From positions 1-28,814 of the IMG/VR virus record IMGVR_UViG_3300025907_000029: a stretch of 28,814 nt of DNA; one strand, written 5' to 3'. A program made the position numbers and the translations under genes. Below are positions 6,819 to 15,200 of the stretch, piece by piece. Each line of letters opens with the position of its first letter. Position 1 is the first letter of the stretch. The notes below the pieces were generated by a model. It did not search any database, was not told the origin of the DNA, and was given only the letters and a program-made list of their open reading frames with translations. The stretch is from a virus.

Positions 6819-8498
6819 ATGGATAAAACTAAAGCACAATCACCTAAGAGCTTGGTGCTCTCAAATTTTAAGTACGGTCTTGACACAAGGCGGTCAGAGC
6901 TTTCATCTGTGCCTGGCACTTTGCTCGTGGCTGAGAACGGCCATATTAATGCGGGTGGCCAGTTCGAGAAGCGTAAGGCTTTTCCTAACTTAGGCAGCTT
7001 GACGCTCGTTACGTTTGGTCTACAGGAGACCGAGGCGGGCCTTGTAGTGTTTGGGTCTGTGCCCTTAACCCTTCACACGAAGTGGAGGTCGCGAGCTACT
7101 AATGTGGCGATTTTAGACATAAACTCTGTTGTTCCTTTGACTAATTTTCTTAGTATAGGCATGTCCGTTACCATTGCAGGAGTGACCAATGCGGTAGGCG
7201 GCAACTATAATGGCGTTAAAGTCTTAACTCAAGTCACAGCAACCTCGATTCTCTATGCTAATGCTGGCACTAATGAGGGAACTATCGCTGATACTGGGGG
7301 CACCGCTACGTGGGCAGGACCGACGCTGCCAGCTAATGTCGTCTATCAGCCATTGACTCCGCCGAACGGGTACAATGAGACGGTGGATATCTGTCTCACA
7401 GAAATTATATATTCTTGCAATTACAAGGGTAAGGCTTTCTGTCTAGCCAAGTTTACAAACGATGCCTCCGTGTTTGCCTTCTATGATGGCACTCTAGTGC
7501 AAGAGTCTCGTAATGGACGTGTGCTGTTTACGGAATTTGGTGATGAAACAGTAACCCAGTTGGCTACAGATTTAGCCACGAATGTAGCCGATATCGAAGG
7601 TTGGCTGGCAACCGCCAATAAGAATGCCACCGCCCAGACTGACCAAACAGGCACAACCGTGGCTGGCTCGGTCCTCATTAGAAGTCCTGGCGCGGTGCAT
7701 TTCATTCCAACACCAGATTTTGACTCCACCAATGGCTTGTTTGGGGCTAAGCTTGTGGACCAGAATTATCCGGGCACCGCCAACGTGAGTGCCAAAGCTT
7801 CCTTCACATTAACAGGAGGGACTGTCATAGCTGACACTGTCCAAGTTAGCGCACCCAAGAATGCAGATGGCACAGGTACGGCTAATCTTACACAAGGTTA
7901 TATACCGTTCAATACGAGCCTTATTCAGACGGCTATTGACGTTGTCACTGCTATCAATACGAACACTTTCTTGACTGGCTACACCGCCGCGGTCGTCACA
8001 GGAACAGCTTCAATCACTGTGGCTGCCCCTAATAGCTTTGGGGGAGTAACCTTTAATCTTACAGTAGATGTGACAGGTGCCATGTCCTCAACTGCTTATG
8101 CCGGACCGCCAGCCGTGGTTCCGATGGCGGTCGTGATGCAATATAGCACTGTAGTGGCAACCTTGCTTAGCGGCACAATTATATATGCTAGCGATAAGTG
8201 CATTGTGACGGATGCTCCGGCGACACCGACTTATACTTGGTCTCTGGTGGATAATCCCACAGGCAGCATGGTAGTCTGTGATACTCCTTTGGATGTCCCC
8301 CGGACATCTCCATTTATATACTTCCACCAGAGCGACCCTTATCCTACAAGTGGAGGTATTGTAGGGGACACTAATAATAGGCATCATGCGGTGATTACGA
8401 CGCCTAGTACGTTCCTCACTAAGTGGAAATGCACTGTGAAGTCTGGTGCTTTGCCCGACGCTGTTATCGAGTTCCAAGTCAAATTCGTCCGTTACTAA
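6819..8498 (+). CDS. Virion tail/hub protein, N-terminal partner of a split propeller
   Basis: This 559-residue protein opens with NFKYGLDTRRSELSSVPGTL and, later, NGHINAGGQFEKRKAF (about residues 16-55). The pattern 'f..G.dtr.s....pgtl..aeNg.in..G...kRk.f' is typical of podovirus tail tubular B or P22 gp10-like hub proteins that close the DNA channel. The middle (about residues 330-430) contains an inserted immunoglobulin-like Thr/Ala-rich domain. No membrane segment or signal is seen. It is followed after one base by the gene at 8500, which seems to supply the rest of the propeller. The ATG lies just downstream of a palindrome copy. A GGAAGAAG stretch (6784-6791) is 27 bases from the ATG, too far for normal use. 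Confidence 0.72.
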   Translation: MDKTKAQSPKSLVLSNFKYGLDTRRSELSSVPGTLLVAENGHINAGGQFEKRKAFPNLGSLTLVTFGLQETEAGLVVFGSVPLTLHTKWRSRATNVAILDINSVVPLTNFLSIGMSVTIAGVTNAVGGNYNGVKVLTQVTATSILYANAGTNEGTIADTGGTATWAGPTLPANVVYQPLTPPNGYNETVDICLTEIIYSCNYKGKAFCLAKFTNDASVFAFYDGTLVQESRNGRVLFTEFGDETVTQLATDLATNVADIEGWLATANKNATAQTDQTGTTVAGSVLIRSPGAVHFIPTPDFDSTNGLFGAKLVDQNYPGTANVSAKASFTLTGGTVIADTVQVSAPKNADGTGTANLTQGYIPFNTSLIQTAIDVVTAINTNTFLTGYTAAVVTGTASITVAAPNSFGGVTFNLTVDVTGAMSSTAYAGPPAVVPMAVVMQYSTVVATLLSGTIIYASDKCIVTDAPATPTYTWSLVDNPTGSMVVCDTPLDVPRTSPFIYFHQSDPYPTSGGIVGDTNNRHHAVITTPSTFLTKWKCTVKSGALPDAVIEFQVKFVRY

Positions 8499-8499
8499 T

Positions 8500-9699
8500 A
8501 TGGCTACTTATGCTTTCTCTGGCGGGTCAACAGGCTATCCTGGGTATGGCGACCGCTGGCAAGTCGGATTTTCCGGCACTTGGGCTGCTGGCGACACGTG
8601 GTCCTTGGAAGCCTCGACCGGCGACGCAATTTTCACTCTCGGTCTAGGGGTCTTCGATAACCAGAATCCAAGAGTCTGCATGACCTATAGGGAGCGTATG
8701 TACATTGGCCTAGTGAGCCGCTTCCTCGCGTCTAATAATGATGACCCGACCAGCTACGAGGAACAAGCTCCCGGAGCCACGTTTGTTGACTATCAGTCTC
8801 AGTTCGGCATCCAAGATACTATTCAGGCACTTAGCCAAATGCAAGGTCGCCTTATAGTGTTTGCTCAGCATTCGATACAGATATGGACAGTAGACGCTGA
8901 CCCGAGCTTGTTTAATCTAGTGCAGACACTAGACAACCTTGGTTCTAGTTCGCCTTTATCGGTGCAGAATCTAGGAGATTATGATGTCATTTTCCTCGAC
9001 TCCACCGGATTCCGTAGCCTTCGCTCTCGTGAGGTCACACTAAATGCAGTGCCTGAGGACATCGGCATTCCGATTGACTCGCTGGTGCAGACTGACTTAG
9101 AGACCGCCGACCCAGCCGATTGTTGTGGTATCGTAGAACCAGCAAGCAAACGGTATTGGTGCTATATTAACGGTAAAATCTATGTCCTTACTCGATATGT
9201 TAATAGCAAAATCACCGCTTGGTCCACTTATATCCCGACCGATTCGGATGGCATAGCGTTTACACCTAAGAAGTTTGTCGTTTATAATGGCCTAATCTAT
9301 GTGCGGGCTAGTAATATACAGAATGATGGGGACATCCTACTTGCGTATGGAGGCACCAATGGTACTACATATGATGCAACAATAGCCACGTTGACTATCC
9401 CTTGGCTAGACGACGGGCGGCCTAAACAGAAAAAATACGCACAGGGCTTTGACTTAGGTGCAAAGGGTGGCTGGGACGTCAGAATAGGAATGGACCCAAA
9501 TCCCGGCACTTTACAGCTAGCCTACTCAGGGGTTAGCGTCGTCGGGACCGATGCTAAGGACTCAACGTATGACCTTGAGCACGTCAAATTTGAGCAAATA
9601 GGCACCCATTTTCAAATTCAAGCAAAAACACAAGCAACATGGACCTCGGCGGCTACACTTAGTGCGCTAGTGTTCCATTATAACCCCGGAGAACGATGA
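8500..9699 (+). CDS. Virion tail/hub propeller protein (P22 gp10-like), C-terminal partner
   Basis: The ATG at 8500 is used because it follows the previous stop by one base (TAATATG); an upstream ATG at 8446 would only add shadow sequence. The 399-residue product contains QALSQMQGRLIVFAQHSIQI (about 109-128) and a segment with GDYDVIFLDSTGFRSLRS (159-176). These look like blades of the beta-propeller found in podovirus DNA-stabilisation and tail-hub proteins. Two adjacent cysteines (DCCGIVEP) and a GKIYVLTRY blade follow. The end overlaps the next start (ATGA at 9696-9699). Role: structural, in the tail, sealing packaged DNA. The exact homologue is inferred. Confidence 0.75.
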   Translation: MATYAFSGGSTGYPGYGDRWQVGFSGTWAAGDTWSLEASTGDAIFTLGLGVFDNQNPRVCMTYRERMYIGLVSRFLASNNDDPTSYEEQAPGATFVDYQSQFGIQDTIQALSQMQGRLIVFAQHSIQIWTVDADPSLFNLVQTLDNLGSSSPLSVQNLGDYDVIFLDSTGFRSLRSREVTLNAVPEDIGIPIDSLVQTDLETADPADCCGIVEPASKRYWCYINGKIYVLTRYVNSKITAWSTYIPTDSDGIAFTPKKFVVYNGLIYVRASNIQNDGDILLAYGGTNGTTYDATIATLTIPWLDDGRPKQKKYAQGFDLGAKGGWDVRIGMDPNPGTLQLAYSGVSVVGTDAKDSTYDLEHVKFEQIGTHFQIQAKTQATWTSAATLSALVFHYNPGER

Positions 9700-10067
9700 T
9701 CCATAACTTCGCAAGTATCGGGCCAAGGCTACAGCCTGGGCAGTATGAGCAGCTAGTGCCTTTAGCTAAGGCCGACGACCACGGTGTCTTTCTGCCCACG
9801 AATCCAGTATACAAGGGTAAAGAACTCGCTGGCTACTTTTCCATTGGGACACCGGGAAAGCCGATTGTCCTTGCGTGGCTATCGACAGAGAAGATCACGA
9901 GTCGCGATAGCTTTCATCTTATTAATACGGTTGAGAATCACGTCGCGTTGGGTGGAGCCACGGGAGTATGCTTTCCAGTCCCTAGGCATAGTCCCTTTCA
10001 CCCAATGATGAAACCAATGGGATATACATACGGTGGCAGCTATGACTTCTTCGTAAAGGATTTTTAA
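9696..10067 (+). CDS. Small GNAT-like protein in the virion operon
   Basis: This 123-residue protein has the order 'GVFLPTNPVYKGKELAGYFS', 'PIVLAWLSTEKITSRDSFHL', and a C-terminal 'HSPFHPMMKPMGYTYGG'. This resembles small N-acetyltransferase-fold proteins found between tail genes of podoviruses, where a 'P(F)...le.lGY' ending is usual. A clear acetyl-CoA loop (Q/RxxGxG/A) is not obvious, so it may be a structural protein built on this fold. It overlaps the propeller gene by ATGA and is followed after one base by the gene at 10069. Confidence 0.6.
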   Translation: MIHNFASIGPRLQPGQYEQLVPLAKADDHGVFLPTNPVYKGKELAGYFSIGTPGKPIVLAWLSTEKITSRDSFHLINTVENHVALGGATGVCFPVPRHSPFHPMMKPMGYTYGGSYDFFVKDF

Positions 10068-10068
10068 T

Positions 10069-10692
10069 ATGGGTTTTGCTATATTTGATGCAGCACATGG
10101 TCAGAAGAACTACGGTAAGATCGCCAAGAAGCAAGAGGAAGCACGTCAGTCTGCTATTAAGACTGGTACAGCTTCTATTGATACCGCCTTCTCTGGTTTC
10201 AACGATGACTTTTATAACCAGCGAGCACAAGCGTATCAGAACTACGCCTTGCCTGAGCTAAGTAAACAGTATCAGCAGACCCGTAATCAGTTGATGTTCA
10301 ACTTGGCTAACAGAGGTATGCTTCATAGTGGGGCAGCGAACAATCAATGGTCAGACTTGAATAGGACCAACGCCCAGGCTAAGCAACAGATTGTAGACAC
10401 AGGGCTAGGGCAGGCGAATGACCTACGGCTAAAGGTTGAAGGCCAAAAGAATACTCTGCTTGACCAACTTTACCAGAGTGCAGACCCAGCTAGAGCAGCC
10501 CAAGGTGCCACGGCCACGGCAGCCTCGTTTACACCGCCTAGCACGTTCCAACCGCTGGCTAATAGCTTCGGTAACATTGCTCAGCAGTATTATCTGAGTG
10601 CATTAATTAACAAGAATCAGCCAACCTCGTTTGTACAGGCTCCACGTGAGAGCACGGATGGCTATAGTTCTCCAACCTTAAGCAGCTATTAA
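10069..10692 (+). CDS. Putative internal virion / DNA-ejection protein 1
   Basis: This 207-residue helical protein is rich in Gln, Ala and Asn. A segment (about 43-98: FNDDFYNQRAQAYQNYALPE, then QYQQTRNQLMFNLANRGML) resembles a common podovirus virion protein near the ejection proteins. It probably matches T7 gp14-type proteins by position, but no sequence identity is claimed. This is one of few starts here with a usable Shine-Dalgarno sequence (AAAGGA, 10056-10061). It also has a TAATATG junction with the preceding stop. Confidence 0.65.
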   Translation: MGFAIFDAAHGQKNYGKIAKKQEEARQSAIKTGTASIDTAFSGFNDDFYNQRAQAYQNYALPELSKQYQQTRNQLMFNLANRGMLHSGAANNQWSDLNRTNAQAKQQIVDTGLGQANDLRLKVEGQKNTLLDQLYQSADPARAAQGATATAASFTPPSTFQPLANSFGNIAQQYYLSALINKNQPTSFVQAPRESTDGYSSPTLSSY

Positions 10693-10695
10693 ACT

Positions 10696-11394
10696 ATGAG
10701 TACCGCAGGATACGGAGCAGCCACATCCATTATAGGTGGCGAATTACAAGGTTGGGCAGCCCTCCTTGACAAATGGAAGATGGAGCAAGAGTTTGACTCT
10801 GAGCTTAAACGGCAGAATGCGTTCAAACAAGAGGCACTCAATAGGTTTGGCCAGAGGATACCTACTGCTGGGTCAGACCAAGCCTATGCTGACCTATCAT
10901 CTGGTGCCGCTGACCGCAATGCAAGGTATGCCGCCGTCCAACAGGTTCCTATGGGTATCGCTTCGAAGGGTCAGCCTCAAGGTAACCCGCAGAGGGATGC
11001 TGCCACGGCCTCATTATTAGGTCAACAGCGCGCAGCCCTCGGCGCATATAGTGACTGGGGTCTCAAGCAAGCGATACAAAACATACAGACTCAGCGTGCT
11101 CTTAATCAGATTGAGGACCGAGCAAAGGGTCAAGCCGGGGTGTTTCCATATCGGATGTATGATGCCCAACATTCACATGATGTCATGGCTGAAGTGGGCC
11201 AAGCGATCTCTAGTCTAGGTGGCGGGTCGTCCGATTATAGCAAGTTTGCCGGCGGTGACCCAAGCGGCGGTGGCATGGGCTATTCACCGGCTGCATACAG
11301 TGCATATGGACAAGCGTACGGTATTGATCCCGGTCAAGCTCAAGTTGGCGGTAATTATATGAATAATAACACAGGCTACATTCCAGAAGCGTAA
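10696..11394 (+). CDS. Putative internal virion / DNA-ejection protein 2
   Basis: This 232-residue protein has an Ala-rich helical N-terminal half (GGELQGWAALLDKWKMEQEF) and a flexible Gly/Ser/Tyr-rich C-terminal tail from about residue 170. No membrane segment, signal or enzyme motif is seen. It sits in a run of three Gln/Ala-rich proteins before the giant protein at 12252, the position held by internal core or ejection proteins in podoviruses. That context is the only basis for the role. Confidence 0.6.
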   Translation: MSTAGYGAATSIIGGELQGWAALLDKWKMEQEFDSELKRQNAFKQEALNRFGQRIPTAGSDQAYADLSSGAADRNARYAAVQQVPMGIASKGQPQGNPQRDAATASLLGQQRAALGAYSDWGLKQAIQNIQTQRALNQIEDRAKGQAGVFPYRMYDAQHSHDVMAEVGQAISSLGGGSSDYSKFAGGDPSGGGMGYSPAAYSAYGQAYGIDPGQAQVGGNYMNNNTGYIPEA

Positions 11395-11398
11395 ATTT

Positions 11399-12250
11399 AT
11401 GGCAGACTTACATTACAGAGACAATATCTACGGTAATCAGGCAGCTATTCATGGCTTCGGTCAAGGTCTAAGGAATGCCGTGTTAGGTGCAGAGGCTCTT
11501 AGACTTAGACAACAGCAAGAGGCTCAACAGGCGGCGTATCAGGCGGCTCAGATTGACCTACAGAATAGGCAGTTAGCCGCCAGAGCGCCCATGCTTAGGT
11601 CACAGCAAGAGCATTTCGATGCACAAAGTGCGGGACTTAATCAGCAACGTATGGCCGGTCAAGACCTAGGCTTTAACCTACAACAGATGCAACAGGCAAG
11701 GCAGTTGCCGATGGCATCACAAGATGCCGGACTGCTTAGTGCGATACAGTCGCGCATTATGCAACAGCAAGGTATCATAGCCGCCACACATCCGGCTAAC
11801 ATTGGTGAGCAAGTGCCTCAGATACTTCAAGGTGCTGATCCTCGTATGCAAGCTTTGATGGCTACGAAGACTAAGATGGAGATACCTGTCTCGGCGGGAG
11901 GAACTGTCTATAATGCGGCTTCTCAACGGCCTGAGTATACTGCGCCCGGTGGACCACAAAGCCTTACGTTTGAGCAAAGACTAGAGTTAGCCAGACGCGC
12001 TTACGTAGCTAGACTTCTTTCAGAACAAATGTCAGGTATGAGTAAGCAAATTACGTATGGCGCAACCGCACCGGATCAAAGCAAGCTTAACGATTTTGTG
12101 GCGCAGGCTATACCTCGTGCTTATGGGGGAAGTACCACAAATGCAAAGCCACAGTTTGCACACAATCCAGAGACTAAAGAACGTCTCGTATCTGTTGATG
12201 GTGGAGAATCGTGGAGTCCAGTAATTCAAGCCCCAGCACTTAAATACTAA
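11399..12250 (+). CDS. Putative internal virion / DNA-ejection protein 3
   Basis: This 283-residue protein has a very Gln/Ala-rich first half (for example RLRQQQEAQQAAYQAAQIDL at about 36-55), predicted to be long amphipathic helix or coiled coil, and a C-terminal part that ends in a short beta-like unit (ETKERLVSVDGGESWSPVIQ). It lies one base before the giant gene (TAATATG junction at 12248-12254). The likely role is in the internal core or ejection apparatus, by position and composition only. Confidence 0.6.
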   Translation: MADLHYRDNIYGNQAAIHGFGQGLRNAVLGAEALRLRQQQEAQQAAYQAAQIDLQNRQLAARAPMLRSQQEHFDAQSAGLNQQRMAGQDLGFNLQQMQQARQLPMASQDAGLLSAIQSRIMQQQGIIAATHPANIGEQVPQILQGADPRMQALMATKTKMEIPVSAGGTVYNAASQRPEYTAPGGPQSLTFEQRLELARRAYVARLLSEQMSGMSKQITYGATAPDQSKLNDFVAQAIPRAYGGSTTNAKPQFAHNPETKERLVSVDGGESWSPVIQAPALKY

Positions 12251-12251
12251 T

Positions 12252-15200
12252 ATGCCTTTACCCCCAGGGTTCGTATTGGAGGAACAGCCAAAAGGATTGC
12301 CTCCAGGTTTCGTGTTAGAGCCTGAAAGTCCTGTTCAAAAATTGAACAAGACTCAGCTAGCAGCCTTACCTCAGTTCAAACTTGAACAGCCCTCTTGGTT
12401 AGAAAGGAACGCAGCCACGCTCTATAGTATGGTTGAGCCCTTTACTCCCCAAGGGCTATTGTCTCAGTCTAATAGACTACTTGGCTTGCCGGACCCTACA
12501 ATAGATGGCCGTCCGCTGGAGCAGTATTCGCCTCTCGAACCTTTGCTTGGTCCACCTCAACCACAGCCTTATCAGCCTTTTACAGGGGGACCACCTATCC
12601 CGTATCCTGAGCATCCCGACGTGCTCCGTGGTGCCAGTCAAGCCATGCGGGAGAAGTTGCTAGAGTATACTAGCCTTGGCAACATCATGACGTATCCGGC
12701 ATTCGTCAACCCAGTGGCTCGCTTAGGTCTAGCGGGCAAGATGACGTATGACACTGGCCAAAGACTCCAGCAGATCCCACAGCAGGCTACTGAACTAGGT
12801 TCTGACCCTAATGCCTCGGCAGGTGACTTGGCTAAACTTTTGACTGGCGGAGCTATAGACCTTGGTGCAGCATATTCGATGGCCAAGTTCGCTGGGCCTC
12901 AACCGCCTCCAGCACAGAGCTTAGGAGCCGAAGCGTTCAAAGCTTCTCAACGGCCTGGCGATGTGCCAATTGATGTGGAGTCGACAGTCAGTCCGCCGGA
13001 GTTACCCTTGCTCGGTACAGGACAGAAGCTTCTTGACTATAATGCACCCCGCTTTGCGGTGAACTCTATGGGTCATACAGCCGACCTGTCACAGCTCACC
13101 CCTAAGGAACAGACCGAGCTTCTTAGAGGTCCGCGCGAGTTCGTGCCACGTGAACAGTATGTCAGACCCGCTCAAGCAGAGCCTCAGATTGTAAAACCCG
13201 CGGCCACTACTGGTCAGATTCTAGGACTTCCTGAGGGATTTGTCCTTGAGGACCAGAGTAGCCCGTTAGTGAAAGGACCAGAGAGTGAAGCATCTGTCAT
13301 ACAAGAACCGAAAGCACCAGAGGGAGTCGAAGCTGAAGCGGTCCCGCAAGAAGGGCAACCTCTTAAGACGGCCGCCGAGCTGACCTCTGATCCCGGTCAT
13401 GCTCTGCATGGTGGAATACCAATTAAGGACTTAGCTGACCAGTTCAAAAAGATTCGTCCTTACCTTAGTCAGATGAATGATAATGGACTTAAGACCGTCT
13501 ATTCTGAGCATGGCCTTAGTGACCAAGCGGACGTTCCTTATGTAGTATTCTCGAAGCCTACAGAAGCCCAGGTTGAACAGATACAGAAGGCTGCTGAGCA
13601 CGTAGGAGGTAGCGTCCAAGTTCGGGAAGGGCGCACTGGTGTGTATTTTAAAGGTGGCACCCAGAAAGAGGTCATGCAAGACTGGGCTGACTTCACTCAT
13701 AAGCTGACGACTAAGCATGAGTTACATGCTGGTGCTAAAATAGAGAAGGAAGACATCAAAACCTTACCTTCTATATCAAAGTCTGCATACAAGGATAAAG
13801 AAGGAAATATCTATACTGGGTTATGGCATTATAACGCCTTGGAGAAAGTGCCTCAACACTTGCAAAAAGATGCTAAGGCTGGTTTTACAACCAAAGATGG
13901 TAATTTTGTTACGCGAGAAGAAGCGGCTAAAATTGCACGAAAAGCTGGTCAAATGTATAGTAGGGCTGCTGATCAGTATGATATGGGTGGGTTAACTAAG
14001 CTTGATTCAGCTCATTTAAAGTTAGATACGACTGACATGTTAGAACATAAACTACATGCCGGTGCCGAGATTGAGAAAGAGGACTTGCAGAAGGTAGTCA
14101 CCAATCTTAAGGACCGTGAGAAAGACCTCCGAGGCGGCACCTATCAGATGTCGATCCCTCGTATGATGGTCACGCCCGGCAAAGAGGGCAACGGATTTAG
14201 TGACTCGTTGAAGCCGGTCGATGGCACTCAGTTGTGGAACCGAGCTAAGAACAAGCATGCAGCTGAGGCTAGTATGCTAGAGGAGATGGGCGTGGCGGAC
14301 AAGATTAAAGGTCAGCGGCTGTCGCCAGCAGAGGCAGCTAAGATTGTGCAAGAGAATGGACCTAAGGTTGAGGTTAAGAAGTTCGGGGATAGTCAAGAAA
14401 AGGTTCATCCTAAGGTAGCTCAGTATCGACAACTTCTACATGAATTTTACGATAACCTAAAGAACGATAAACTCATGGAGTTTAATCAAGCCGGTTATGA
14501 TAATTCCTTTACACCTAAAAAAGGACTTAATAAGTCTTACTTAGCTAGTCGTGGATGGACAAGTGCGGAAATTAAAACGGCTGAAACTTACTGGAACCTA
14601 GCTAAAGATCCTGAAGTAAAACAAGCGAAAGAACAAAGGAACGAAAATCAAGCCCACTGGTCCTCAGTCGCGCCTAAACCAGAAAAAGACATGCCGGGGT
14701 ATGTGGAGATTGCAGTGACGAAAGACGCGGGTAAAGTCCATAGAGGCTTTGAAGGAACAGAACAAGGGAACAGACAACTATTCCCAGCGTCACATAGTTT
14801 CCCACCTAACACCCTCGCATGGACCCGAGCCTTCGAGGATAAGTATGGTGACATAAAGATAGGTCATGTGGTAGAGGTGCAGAGTGATTGGGCCGAACAG
14901 CGTCGTAAGATGGTCGAGACGATGAAACAACGTGGTGCCACACAAGAAGATATTGTTCGTGCCCGAGAAGGTGAAGGGCAACCACGTATACTTTCCAGAG
15001 CGGAAGCAGTAAATAATGACCCCCTACTCGCCCATTACGAACGTCTCGCAGCCAAGGCCACCATAGAGCACTTCAAAAGCCAGGGTGCCAAGGCCATCTT
15101 TATACCTGACTCTAAGACAGCCATGATGACTGAAGGTCATGATAGGCTTTTAGGCAATGAGTATCAGATAGACAACACAAAGGAGTCCCGCCAAGCCTTA

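Noticed and set aside
12373-12388. AGTTCAA-AC-TTGAACA as a sixth palindrome copy
   Set aside because: It lies close to copy 3 and is a good inverted repeat, but the spacer is 2, the first base differs and the AGAC flank is missing. Noted as a possible weak partner site only.
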